This document shows, one piece after another, positions 12,560 through 25,384 of a stretch of DNA of 64,000 nucleotides (positions are counted from its first letter, which is position 1; each line of letters begins with the position of its first letter). The notes beneath the pieces were generated by a model. It was not told where the DNA came from. It saw nothing but the letters and a program-made list of their open reading frames with translations, and did not search any database. The translations under genes and the position numbers were made by a program. Location: assembly GCF_005239225.2 (NCBI RefSeq), contig NC_133294.1:18985631-19049630 (forward strand), read 5' to 3'. The stretch is from Populus alba (Eukaryota > Streptophyta > Magnoliopsida > Malpighiales > Salicaceae).

Positions 12560-13235
12560 AAAAAAACCAAGCATTAAACTGACATCACACCAATTACATG
12601 ATGAGATAGATGGAGTGATGATGAAGCCTTCTAATAGTAAAGCCTATAAACACTTTAATAGTGTGCATCCTTAGTTTTCAGTAGAGACAAGGGATATGCT
12701 TTCAGGGTTACGAACATTCTTTTTATTGCAGGCTATGATTATTGGACGCGAGGCAAGCCCGATAAAGCTTTTTGTTGAAACATATATGTGGAGTGATGAC
12801 TACTAAAAAAAGTGCAGTAGTTCGTTGATAGTCGAGATTAACACTTTATGGTATGTTAGTTTCAATCATTTTTTTTCTTAAGTTATCATTTCCTTTAATT
12901 TGATGAATTTATTTTTTTCTTTCCAAAATACATATAATAGTTATTTAAAGGGGAGATAACTGGACACGTAGTGCTTCGATCATTAGATGCTTGCAATCGA
13001 TTTTGAGCATTCAAACTCCAGAGTTTATGACAATATTAAACTAATAGGTACATGATCGGATGATCCATCTTAATGATAAATATAAACAACTCACTATTGA
13101 TTATGAAGTACTCCACCGATTGGTAATAGAGATGAGATCATAGATAAATAGTTTATGTGCACCCTCTAATTGGCCTCATTGTCCAAGTAATGACCAACCT
13201 CCTCCTCCTCCAACGCCACCTCTATTTTAGATTTA
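12560..13235 (+). mobile_element. CACTA (En/Spm) transposon remnant A: TNP2 fragment plus accessory-protein end
   Basis: The plus strand at about 12590-12710 reads DEIDGVMMKPSNSKAYKHF, then NSVHP, a stop, and FSVETRDM. This matches the part of TNP2-type transposases with the HPSDGEAWKHFxxxHPxF signature. Downstream, IIGREASPIKLFVETYMW and later MHDRMIHLNDKYKQLTIDY, followed by a run of prolines at about 13200-13220, look like the plant Spm accessory protein (Transposase_24 type), which ends in a helical and proline-rich tail. Stops and a junction between the two parts show deletion and decay. No intact terminal inverted repeat was found, so limits are approximate. Confidence 0.7.
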
Positions 13236-13369
13236 TTATATTTGAATATATAAATGTTTAAACTTGTAATAAATCTTTTATTTTTATACTAATTTATTTT
13301 ATTTTAACTATTTTTCTATTTCTGTTCAATATAACTTCTTTAAAAAATATTCTTAAAATATTAATGATG

Positions 13370-13770
13370 GGGTTACGGACGGCACAACTCTGTCTATATA
13401 TTTCAATGAGTTGGAAAATAATTACTGCAAATGTCACTATTACTGATGGGGTTGTCAACGAAACTAGACCATCAATATATTTCAGAGAGTCAGAAAATAA
13501 TTATTGTAAATGTCATCGTTATTGTTAATGCACTAAAGGAATTATAGATGGTATTATGTTGATGATATGTTATATTTACTGACATGATAAAGCAGGTAAA
13601 TTTTTTAGGCGTGCTTTGTCTGTCTATAAATCCATCGGTATATTTATTACCACAAACTCACCGACAGTCTATAAATTACTAACAAGAGTTTTTCTGATGG
13701 ACAGTTTTTGTTGATGAGTCCATCAGTAACATACATACCGACAAACTGTCAATGTAAATATTGACATAAA
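13370..13770 (+). repeat. Subterminal repeat array of CACTA remnant A
   Basis: A phrase of about 80 bp, GATGGGGTT...ATATATTTCA followed by GAGTtGGAAAATAATTA-type sequence, appears twice (13370-13440 and 13445-13515). It is followed by scattered CCATCGGTA, CACCGACAGT and ATACCGACAAAC motifs in both orientations. Short, inverted and direct subterminal motifs are diagnostic of CACTA ends, where transposase accessory protein binds. Confidence 0.55.
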
Positions 13771-13799
13771 TTTTCATTGATTAAATTATTAAATCTGGT

Positions 13800-15489
13800 A
13801 GTTAATGTAGAAGGATCATATTGAAAGAAAAAAAAAAGTTAAGTAACCTAAAAAAATAAAAAAAAAAAAAAAACATTGTGCAAATCCATAATGTTTCCTC
13901 TTAGATAATATATTGGGAAACACAGAGCTCTCTTAAGTTTTTTTTTTTTTAATTTAATTATACATGTATATTAGAATGTTATGAAAATATGCTCTCTAAT
14001 CACCAAGCTTTAATTATACTAAAAACTAAAAGACATGCATGAGGTGCATGTTTCAATGTTCATATATGAAAAGTAAACCTAGCACCTCATGTCAATTTTT
14101 TTTCCCCTTCAATCTAGCCTTTCTATAGCCTGATTAGAAGACAGTAGGCTTGCAATTATAGAAAAAATTCAACATTTAGACATATGGGATTAGTACATAA
14201 AACATAGAGATAATTTATGTCTAACCCCATATTAGCAACAATTTTCATTTTGATCTAAAAGTTTTATATATATATATTAGTCCCTAAGTTTAAAAGAGAA
14301 GAGAGTAACTTGTCTAAAAAAAGCAAGGAGAGAGAAAGTGGGCAATTGACACCAATTCTGGCTATAAAAAATATCAATCTAGGTGTTGATGGATTCTATT
14401 TGCTGACATTGGGTTTTTTATGAGTTTGTTTTTCTTAAATCTTATCCTTTAATATTGGGTTGATTTTGAATTGATTTTTATTTTTTTCATCATATATTTA
14501 AAAAGAAAAACATATTATTGAACCCATTGGAATCCACAAACTAGGTATCGGGTTCAGTGAGTTAACTCGGGTTGATCAGAATCGATTCAATGCATCATCG
14601 TTTCAATATTAAAAAAACAGAATGTAAGCTTCATTTTCTTTTTAAACGTCACTCTTTTTTAACAGTCGTCCAAGTTATCTTTAAACTAACACATTTGATC
14701 TTTGTTTTTATGTTATTTTTTTATCTTTTTTTTTTTTAATTTTAAAACCCGTCAAGTTAATTGGTTCACATAAAAACAACTCCTATGTGATTTAATTTGA
14801 GAATATAAACTTAGCAAGAACTGAAGTCGAGAATTTCAAGTTTGACTTGCTAGTCGAATTTAATAATAATATCAAAAAAAAATTTATAATTTAAATATTT
14901 TTTTAATACTTAAAAAAAAATTAGTTCAAGAGCGCACGAGAAGTAAACTAGTTAATTGCTAAAAAAATATTCAGTGATGAGCACAGCTATCGGATTCATG
15001 GAGTCAATTGGATGGTTCACGGGAGAGTCGAATTGTGTAAGATAACATGCCCAGTTCTCCATCTTCTTTGAACAACAAGAGTATGATTTCACCACCCATT
15101 AGCCTAATTCTGAAATTTGGTTGCAAGTCCGAATGCCTTGTCCAATTGTTAATTTCGTCGGTGCCTATAATTTGAAGAAACCAAAAGAAAATCTTCTGTG
15201 GAGTTATATTTAAAAATAAACATTAAAGAAACAAATTAAGAACAGATAGGCCATGATATCATGATGGCTTCCAATGATGTTGGAGAAACATGTTGGATAG
15301 CAGCACAACCGCTACAACTACTAATATTTAACGACTCCGATTTCACAACCTTTAACCAACCAACAGCAGTGATCGGATTGGCCTCCAAAAAAACTTTCAA
15401 AAAAAATATATATGGAGAGAATTTTGCAAGACCAGCATGACTTTGAAATCATTTCCAGCCAAATTCATACAGAATTTCTTACTCTTTTT

Positions 15490-15525
<36 letters not shown>

Positions 15526-15900
15526 GAAGAAAAGAAAATCGGTAAAATGGAAACCATCACCAACAAGACGACAAAATCCCCATTAGAAAACGTGTTTCCT
15601 ACACACATGCAAACTTAAGAACATCAAAACTAAACTAAAATCGTAATGAAGTTCACTCGATAATCTTATATCCTAGAGTTAAATGAGCAACAGGGGCTGC
15701 ATGCATACAAGCTGTCAAGGAACCCCAACTATCGATCGCAAACTCGAGTAGATATTTCTTACAGAGGATTAGATTTAACTAAGGGAAGAAAAAAAAAACT
15801 CACCCTCAAAGCAGCATGATGAACAAATCCTGTAGTTACACCAGAATGATTTTTCTACCTTGCTAGCTGGAACCGATACTAGGAGAATCTACAGATAACG
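13800..15900. other. Gene-free stretch between CACTA remnant A and the GBPL3-like gene
   Basis: Holds GGGTTAACTCGGGTTGATC-type repeat text (14450-14960) and a long poly(A) run (15496-15523). No coding exon was recognised. From about 15650 the composition becomes more mixed, toward the 3' end of the GTPase gene. Confidence 0.6.
15496..15523. repeat. Poly(A) tract
   Basis: A run of about 28 A. No SINE or LINE body with target duplications could be shown next to it. Other runs over 15 nt are at 32668-32691, 47129-47151, 48185-48205 and 56490-56513. Confidence 0.8.
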
Positions 15901-15925
15901 AGCCCATTTAGAACTTAAAATAATC

Positions 15926-15931
15926 TTTATT
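15926..15931 (-). terminator. Poly(A) signal AATAAA of the GBPL3-like gene
   Basis: A perfect AATAAA on the minus strand lies about 75 nt past the stop codon of the GTPase gene, a plausible near-upstream element for 3' end formation. Plant signals are loose, so other sites may also be used. Confidence 0.45.
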
Positions 15932-16004
15932 CTCACACTGATCTACTCATTAACACTCCCAGTAGACTCACAGACCATCTCTACACATGTCTATGATGGA
16001 ACCC

Positions 16005-19000
16005 TCATGACTTCTGGAGAACATATTTCTCATATAATGCAAGGATGTCTTTCTTGTTGTGACTTCGCAACTTGAGGATCTCAGCACCATAATTATGTTT
16101 TGTAAGTTCCTGCTTTAGTTCCTGGATAGTGAACTTTCTATAATCTTCCTGGTCCGTTTGCTGACTTTGATTATCCTCATTGCCCTTGAACACTGAACCA
16201 CCATCTTCTGGTTGTGTGAGCATTACGGGGCTGGTTGTACTCCTCGACCTCTTCTTTACTCTTCTGTCATCTGTGCCTGTGTCTTGAACAGATCCTACAC
16301 CCATTTCGACATCTTCTGTTCTAATTCGTTTTCCATGGGAAGCAGCCTTAAGCTTGCCATCCAATGCTGACTCGTTCAGACGAACTGAAGTAAACTCCTG
16401 TTGGAGGGAATCAAGTTTAGCCCGTGCTGCTTCCAACTGAAGAGAGAAGTCTTCAGCTCTTTTATTTGCAACACTGTGGGCTTTCCGTTCAGCATCCAGG
16501 AGATCTTGAAGTGCTTTAACTGTACTAGCCCTCTCCACATTGTTTGATTTCAGAAGTGACTCTATTTCTTTCTCCCTTTCTTCAACTCTAGCTTCTAGCA
16601 ATGCAACTTGCGAGACGGCATCCATCTCCGACACACGAACACTTTCAAGTTCACCAGCCAAATCATTTTTCTGTCTATCCAAGCTTTCAATATGCCTCTG
16701 AGCCCTCTCAATTTGGGCTAATCTTTCCATTGCCAATTTCTGAAAATCATTTTTTTCCTTTTGTGCAGATACTGCATCAGTCCTTGCTTTATCAGCTAAT
16801 TCTGTAGCCCTCTTACATTCTTTTTCAGCATGATTACACCTTTCCTGGACTTCTGCAAACCTCTCAAACTCAGATCGGTACCTTTGCTCCAGATGGATCT
16901 TCTCTTGTTCCAGAATCCTAGCTTCTTTCTCATAAGATTGGGCCTTAGCATTTGCAGTCTCCAGTCTCTCAGCCAACTCTTTGATTTCAAGCTTCAGGGA
17001 GGATATTTCAGTATCATAACTCTTCATTTTTGACTCAGCAGCCTGCAAAAGGACTTCTTACAGTTAAATTGTCGTCCATGCATGTGAGCAAATTGTTACC
17101 ACCATACGGTTTTGGTTGATGTTTAATTTCACCCAAAGTGCATGCACACATGCATTTTTAGCGCGGGGGGGTTACAATCAGGTGTTCCAAGAAACATACC
17201 TTTAGCTCCATGTTTAAGGTTGTCAAACACTGCTCTGCATGCTCTATCTTCCTATTCTTCTCCTTTATTTCATCTTCCTGCATATCCATTGATATAGAAA
17301 TTATTAACTTTTCTTCTGGTTATGTTCATTCATTGAAATAAAAGGACATGGCAATGAGCTTTGTATGTACAGGCACAAATGCCTGTGTCAGAAACAATTA
17401 CCTTCACAACCAAACGGCCAGAAAATTCTTCCCGCAGTGCATCTTCCCTCAGTTGTGTTTCTTTATTAATTCTTCCTTGCACATTCGCCGCCTTCTCTAA
17501 AGCGGATTTTGTCTCTCTTACAGCAATGTCATACTTCCGTTTCCACTCTGCTGCCTCTTCTTCAGCTGACCTGGTTTGTTCATGAGCAGCAGCCAACCTT
17601 GCTTCAGCAGCGCTGCTCCGAGACTTGAGAATTGCAATCTCTGAAGCTGCCTGCTCTTCATCAGCTTTCTGCTTTGATAACACCTGATCATGTTTTCTTT
17701 TCCAGTTGGATGTTTCTTGCTTGGCAGTATCCAATGTTTTCACCAAGTTAGAACACCTCTCATCCAATGAACTACGATTACTTTGTAAATCATTTATGCG
17801 CCTCATATAATCATCAGCAAGCTTCTTCTTTTCATTAATAGCTTCATCATATCGCTTCATATATTCAGACTTATCTTTCTCACTAGCTTCTAGTTGCTTG
17901 TAAAGTAACGCCATTTTATCCTCTATTGAGCGACATCTCAGCACAAGAGAACTCTTCTCGGATCCAATTTTATCATTTAGCCGTTTTGCAAGGTCAAGTA
18001 TTGGACCTTCCAAACTGGGGAACAAAATAGTTTTCCTATTTCAATAAAAAAGTGCAACCTTATAAACAACCAAAAGGGAGAGAAATATACAGACCTTTGT
18101 TGTAGGAACATCGCTAATTTCTGCCATTTCCCTGGACCATGACATGATGTCTCATATTCAGATAAAAGACCATCAAGGACCTGCATGACATTCACAAACC
18201 AGTTCAATCACAATATAATGCAATAAACCATAACTTGAATCTGGAACATCATTTTAAGTGCATTTCTAACAAAGTCCCTCAGGCAAGGGAAATGCAACTC
18301 GCCTCATCTCTATGGCAATATTCTTTTTATCCATGCATAATGGGGCCCCAATGTAACTAAATAACTTTTTGGCAATGACAAACACATTTACAGGTGCTAA
18401 TGACAGCTCAAGCATGAATCTATCATAGCTCTTCTAGCTTGGCTTCTTTGGCACGTTAATCACTGAATATCACAGTAATACTTAGAAGCATGTGCTAAAA
18501 TTCCTATTTTGTTTCCTCCAGCTACTCCACATTGACAATTCTCTCAGCAACATCTTAATAAATCAGAAAGTATAATTCCATGAAACCAGTTCATTTAGAG
18601 ACAAGGCCCATCTCAAATAAATTTCCCAGCAAGTGCTGGCAGGAGGAATTGAGAGACTCATACTGCATCTACCTTGATGGCACAGGCTTGATCACATGGA
18701 CAAATAATCACGTCTGTAGGCCCAAGATCTCAATGACAAAGACTCATCTGGATAGCACATCTCTATATGCACACTGATTTACAGCTATAAGAGTTCTAAA
18801 AATTTCAGAAAAGTTGAAAGAGGAAAGAACAAATGAAATGGATTCATCTACTAACCCAGACCTTGTATTGACCCATTAAAAACTATTGAAAGCAATTTCA
18901 TTCTCTAATTTTACCAATCTTGTCCACCTTTCAAATAAAAACCTTGTTCACCTTGAGGAATCTAACAAACTCAGACATGTCATTAGAACTTATAATGAGA

Positions 19001-22000
19001 GACAGAGAGAGGTAGAGTCCAAGTAACAAAACTTGGCTGCCTCAGTAGCTTATAATTGATAATACAACTGAAAAAATGCTTACTTTCACAACGTTATCTA
19101 CATTGGCATCAGAAGCATGACAGGCTGCTCTCAGTCTCTTTTCCATGTTTTGTATAGTGTTTGAACATCTCAAGTCTGCCTCCATAAATGCATTCCTCTT
19201 GTAATCCTGCATCAGAAGCCATATTTAATCCACACGCACATGCACAAACACAGAACAAGTAACCCTATACAAAATCGACCTCCTTTTTTATGGAAAAGAA
19301 TCTACCATCTGCTTTAACCAGAAGATAACTTGAATCACAACTTTAGTAATTTGGCAACTATATGATCTACACAATTTTAACTATTTTCCCTGCCATCAAT
19401 TAGATAAAACCCACCAAAACCCTAGGAATTGTCCTAACCCTAGAGCACATGCAAAAGGAAAAAAAGTCCAATAGCTATTTTTCTCTTTGATAAATGTTTT
19501 AGCTTGTTCGGTCTCTTTGTTGTGTATGACCATGAGGCAATGTTTACATGGTTTCTGTGTGTAACCTTAATAGTTTATGGCTAGAAAGTTCAAATTTTAG
19601 ATTTTACTCTCTCATCCTGGTCATTCAAAATTCTCTAAGCAAAGCTATCACACTTTTATGTCACCAATTTAGGCATTGTACAGGAAATACACATGCTTGC
19701 AAAATGGGCACATAAAGAGAAGCTTAATGTCTCATAGGAGGGCTAAAGCTAGTTCCTATAGCAGCATGGCCCCTTTTTTGTACATATCCAAATAGGTATC
19801 TGTGTGGCAAAAAACCACCAACCAACCACTCAGAGACATAAATATCAGCACCATAATGAAGATTATATCTGCCTAGTCGAAATATATAAGAATATAAACA
19901 TCTACTATACATGGATTCTTAAATGAGGACAAGCTAATAATTTGTAGCATATTTTTTGTAATGTTTAAGAATTTTAGATTATTAGAACAGAGAAAAAACA
20001 ATTGAAAATCTAATTAAAAGTTATCAAGTCACCAATAAATATTTCTAGTAATGCGGTTTTGCCTCATATGATATGAATCTTCTAACTGCATTGAGTTTGA
20101 CCAGTTAACTCTCAAAAACTAAAATAAAATAAAATTATATAAGTGATTCAAGGCCTCCACCTCATTCCCTTGAGTAATCCAACATATAGCCTAAGTTGAT
20201 GTCATTTGAAGAAATTGGTTTCTTATGTCCTTTCCATGTTGTTTTGCATAACTTTCCAAATTTTTTCATCATCTACTCTACACTTTCCAGTTACAAGCAG
20301 TTAAGCACCTTTAAAACAAAAGGCTGAATACAATAACCAATCATACAAGGCTAGATTAAATATTTCACTGTAGCATTCTTAATATATTCATTACCTCAAA
20401 TGCTCTTCTGGAGAATTTCTGGAGAAGCTCTTCATATTTCTTCCTTGCTGAACCAATCCCCACAGCAGCAGCATTAAATGCAGCTAGTGATTTTTTAACA
20501 GCTTCTTCATGTGATTCTCTCAAAACAACCTACAGTTGCCAGACTTAGAATATGATAGAAATCACCAAATAGGTAGGGGATGAGCATCACTTACTTCCTC
20601 AGTTGGCTTTGAACGGTCAAAACTCGACATATAAATTTCTGTGGCAGCGTCATATGCTCGCCTACACTCAGCTTCTTCAACACTCTGAAACACAACATTA
20701 CTAGAGGTGAAGAAAAATGAAAAAAGAAAATTATCACTGCACCTGCTTTTTGAAAAAAAAAAAAAAAAAAAGAAGTTTTTTTGAGAGTAAAAGTTATTGT
20801 TTATCCCATTTGTCCATTTTATATTAGTTTGTTACAAACAATTTGAATCATGTATATTTACGTGTGTTTGCGATTCTGCATGTGGATCCAGGATCTCTCT
20901 GCCCCCAATAGTTTGATTAAAATTGCACTATCACAAATTCAAACCATATGTTGAATCTGTCTCTTATCATATTCAAATCATGTTCGATAAAAAACCATTG
21001 ACCTTTTCCTGTTCCAATTCACAACTTCTTGAAGATGACAACAAAGAAGCAAGATCCTTAAGAATATATGAGGCCCAAGTATTCTTGAATATTTAACTTC
21101 TTAGACCCATTTACCGATATAGATATTGTTTCCATATCGGTAAACAATAATAATATCAGTAAATAATAAGAACCATGGAGCTCCTACTCTTTAGAAAATT
21201 ACATGTTCGTGCTTTCCCACACAGCCAACAATTTAGCTGTCACTTCTGCCTCTGTTTTCTGGGACTTGAGATATTAAAAGGAAAGACTATAAACTGCAAG
21301 GAGCATGAAAGAAGAAATGGCAGTTTGGTTTCTTTGCAAATTCAGTTGGCTTTATGTAAATGCTTATATATTGCTCCAAATTCAACTAGAAATTACCAAA
21401 TTCTTCACACCAGTTTAGTAATCCAATAATTTAAAAACAAAAATCATTACAAACACTTTCATATAAAACATTTGGTTTTTGCGCCAATGATCTGTTATCT
21501 CATCTGCTTTCAAGTCAGTCAGCCACACTTCGAGAGAGATTATAAGCTGGTCATGTGGATCAACTGTTTTCATCATTTAAATATTCATTTTTAGGACAGT
21601 ATTTGATTTTATCTATGAACATTAGCTTAAATCTCATTTATAATCTTGAGACAATGTTCAGTACATTGATGGCCTTAGATTTAGCATAATTTATGCTTTC
21701 AGAGAATAACTAATAATCCAAGATCATATAAAATGATAGAGTTAACAAAATAAAACACTTTTATTTTTTAAATAATATAGGTCCATGCATGAGTAGACAG
21801 ATTCGTCGAAATTGAGTTTTAGATATGTAGAACAAGTAAATCAATCTAATTTCATTTTCCTGGGGAAAACAATTGTCCACCTTGATACTGATACCCAAAA
21901 AAAGTAGCATATAGGTTAAAGAAATCTATTGAATATTTGAAGGTTACATGTGGACTCTTGCAGTACCCAATGATGATTAGAACCAGTTTGTAGAGTACAC

Positions 22001-24347
22001 TGAATGATTGAAGAAAATGTTGGGAGGGATGACTAGGAATCCAAGCAGCCATCTGCTATATTAACTTTCATGATTTCCAAAAGATAAAAGAGTTCCAACT
22101 AGGATGCATACCTGCCATGAGGAAGATATTGTTGGTACTGCACCATTATTGAGAGCCTCTAGATAAGATTCTGTAATACCAACAAGGACTGGGCCTGTCA
22201 TTACAGTGGCGCCAATTTGCTTGGGCCTTGTTCTCTCAAAAACAAATTTTGTCAATGCATCCAGCCCAGCTCTAAATTCAGGCCTTAGTTTATCCAACTA
22301 CATAGGAAACAAAGGGCTTAAGTTCACAAAGTCCATCAGTAAGAAAACATAAGAATGCGTGTGCTTGTGTATGAGGGAAGAAGCATGTATACCACATAAG
22401 GTACTAACCGAAATTTGATCCATATGCTGGAGATCATTTTCATTGTTCAAAGGCCGCACAAGAGGGAAGCATTCTCTGTCTGGAAACAGAGCTCGAATTG
22501 AGTCCCGAATCTATGACAATTACCAATGCATAATTAGCTCCTCTTAACATAAAAAGAAAAAAAATCCAGCACAACTCAGGTAAGATAAGCTAAGAAAAAG
22601 GATATCTCAAAAAATCCTGTCCAAATATCTGACAAAATAGAGACTCCTTTGCAAAAGAGTCTATGTCACTAAGTTAAACATGCAGTTAGAAAAAAACTAA
22701 TTTTTACCTCATTTTTAGCAGCTATATCTTTTCCATTTCCCTGAACTGACCTTAGAGCAAGCTCTAGATAGTCACGGGGTGTTATTCTCCTATTATCCTC
22801 AACTAAATCCAGATAAAAATCCTGCAAGGTAATCAGGAAAACCATTTTGAGGGTTTTATGTAAAATTAAAAAGTTCATGTTCCAAAACAAAACAGGAAAA
22901 TAATACCCTTAGAAGCCAAACAAAAATTGGGGAGAACTGCCCGAGTTCAGAAGCTGAACTTCTTCCACCAGAAGCTCTAACACGAATATGTTTTGTCATT
23001 TGAGTGACAAGGGAGAGTCGATCAAGTGCTGCTTCATCTATACCACCCATCTAAATAGAAGAGCATAAATAGGAAAATGAATAAAAATACAGTGAAAAGA
23101 GGGAGAGAGGAGACAATATGAACAGTGAAGATTAATCATGAATATCAGAAATGCATTATAACATGATGAAAAAGATTTTTCAAGAAACATCAACTACAAA
23201 CAAGCAAGAAACATTAATAAAAAAGACCAAGGTCTCAGAATAAGTTTCCCTTACCTGATTGTAAATGAACATACTAGATAGAAGGACAGCTAAGGAGAAT
23301 ATCTGAGTGCTGTATGTTCCCTGTCAAAGAAGAAATTTACTTATGATAGATTAAGTTAACATGCTGACAAAACACAAGAATATGAATAATTGAACAATTA
23401 CTGCATAATCCAGCAGAGCAGCTGTGTGGGAATATAAAAAGGATATGGTGTTAGTTATAAATAAGAAGGAATCACAGAAAAAAAAAATTCTTCAATTAAT
23501 AAAATTCATTACTAGCCATTTCATCAATTCTTGAACTGCTAAAACATAAAGCCAGCACAACAATCATCAGTTCATCCTGATAAAGTAAATGCGCTTACTG
23601 TTTGATCATAAGCATCTATTCCTTCACTGTCTAACAGTAAGAGATTGTACTGAGTTCCATCAAGGGCTGTTCTCTTTAACGGTGCACTCCACAACCAAAG
23701 TCCTTTTGTACATGGTCGATGAGTGGATGCTACTTGAAATCCACTACTCCTGCCAAGAAGCTACAATACACAAGTCCACCTCTTAGTTAATAACTGACAC
23801 ATGAGGTCAGTTGCAGAAATGGAAGGTCATAACAAATAACTCTAAAATAAGTTTCAACAAACAAAATTCCAGTAGACATTCATTGATAAATCTACTAGTG
23901 TACATCTTAGGTAAAGGAATTGTGCATAACATCTGACGCAAATACTGCATTTTGTAATTTTGAACTTTTCCACAACCCAAACCCTAACTACATTCCAATC
24001 AAATCCCTAAACATATTACAATCCTAAAAGTCTCAATTTCAACCAACCAAACAGCATAAACCAACCAGAATCAATTCCCTTACCTGATTCAAAATAAAGC
24101 TTTTTCCCTGTCGAGCCCGACCACAGACTGAAACGACACCGATTGGTTCCTTAACAAGCTGGAGAGTAGCCACTGCTTCTGGATCCATCCGAAACTTCCC
24201 TTTCTCATCGCAGTAAACAAGTCGGATCGGCCTAGCTGGTCCGGTGACAGGAGGAGCCGACGGAGACGGCGACATGGAGGAAGAAGACGACTGAGAGTAG
24301 GATGACTGGGGAGAGGAGTCGGCGCTTCCTCTAAAGAAGCCGAACAT
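16005..24347 (-). CDS. GBPL3-like: Guanylate-binding-protein-like large GTPase with long coiled coil (GBPL3 type)
   Basis: Fourteen exons on the minus strand join in frame to 1066 aa: 24084-24347, 23599-23760, 23255-23320, 22907-23050, 22708-22821, 22409-22510, 22112-22297, 20595-20684, 20395-20529, 19084-19206, 18095-18180, 17402-18014, 17200-17277, 16005-17042; all introns are GT/AG. A Ser-rich N-terminus precedes the GTPase domain: P-loop GRARQGKS (76-83), STHRP/TKGLW, switch-II DSEG (132-135) and the GBP-type RD motif in FVWLLRDF (R212-D213), which falls exactly on an exon junction. After a helical middle region, residues about 460-950 are heptad-rich coiled coil. Basic clusters GKRIR (958-962) and RRVKKRSR (981-988) look like nuclear signals, and the last 45 residues resemble a small SAP-like helical unit. 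Family knowledge: Arabidopsis GBPL3 (about the same length) forms nuclear condensates that promote defence transcription. Exon phases and length argue for an intact gene. Confidence 0.93.
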
Positions 24348-24590
24348 CTTGTACGTCTCGGCGGTGAGCCTGAGATGTGCGTTTTGCTTTTGATTTTCTT
24401 GCTTTCTTTTCGGTTCTCACTTGTCTGGCAGCGACTGTGGGTTCAAAATTGGAGAGGGAAAAAAGGGTAAGAAAGAAGCGGCGAGAACTAATAACGGAGG
24501 TGGTGAGGGTGTGAGGGAAAACACCTCCACGCTTCTTTTGAGAGTCAGAACGACAGCGTGGAAATAAAGCTAACATCTCGGTCTGGCTTT
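24348..24590 (-). promoter_or_regulatory. 5' leader/proximal promoter of the GBPL3-like gene
   Basis: This segment is clearly richer in GC than the flanking AT-rich DNA and is free of repeats. It holds pyrimidine-rich blocks on the sense strand just before the ATG at 24347. An open frame runs through it, but it has no recognisable protein similarity and is best read as leader. The boundary near 24590 is set only by the change to AT-rich, repeat-like sequence. Confidence 0.4.
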
Positions 24591-25384
24591 TTATTTATTT
24601 ATTGTTATTTTTTTATGAGATTTATTTATTGGATTGGATCTTTAGGAACATGTCAATTTACAAATGTTTTTTTGTATCCAAAAAAACAATTTACACTCAT
24701 TAAAATAAGTAAATTATAAAAAAAAAAGAAAATATAAAATTTCTGACCAAAAAATTTCAAGAATTATTTGAAAATAAAATTTGTTCTAATCTTTCAAAGG
24801 CTTTTAGGAGCAGAAAACATTATATTTTACAGTTATTAAAATAAGTATATTATAAAAAATAAAAAAAGATATAAAATTTCTGACCAAACATCTTTTTTTA
24901 ACCCTTTAACAAAAAAAACCTATTTTTAACCCTTTTCTCACAAAAAAAAAAAACCTAAAAAACATTTTAAACACCCTAATAAACCTATTAATAAGCTAAA
25001 ATCAATCTTTAATCCCTAAAAATTGAAAAACTACCTTAATTCAAAAAAAAAACATGAAGGCTTGATCTACCTTTTGTGCCAAGATATGGGGTTAAAAACA
25101 CTGTAATAGAACTTCTCTTACTAAATCAAACTCGTTAACATAAAAGAAAAAAGAAAAAAAAAAAAGAATAAGCATTCGTGGTGATTGGATTATAAAATAA
25201 TCAACTAACCTCGTATCTCCTCCTCTATTTCCAAGACCCTTCTTCTAATCACTTAAATTTAGGGATTAAAATGTTAACAAAATGATTTTAAAGAATATGA
25301 AAACCTTAAGAAAAAGGGACCAAACACAAAACAAAAACTTTATGGACTAAAATAAAAGGAAAATGTGCTCCATGCATAATGGAG

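Noticed and set aside
16601..17033. Plus-strand frames antisense to the coiled-coil exon
   Set aside because: Antisense shadows of heptad-repeat coding sequence, with no start context or family similarity.
21175..21429. 84-codon plus-strand frame inside intron 7 of the GBPL3-like gene
   Set aside because: Intronic, antisense and without similarity; flanking exons join in frame without it.
24331..24576. 81-codon minus-strand frame upstream of the GBPL3-like start
   Set aside because: It overlaps the leader and the first codons of the GTPase gene in another frame and has no recognisable content; the GTPase start is fixed by family similarity.
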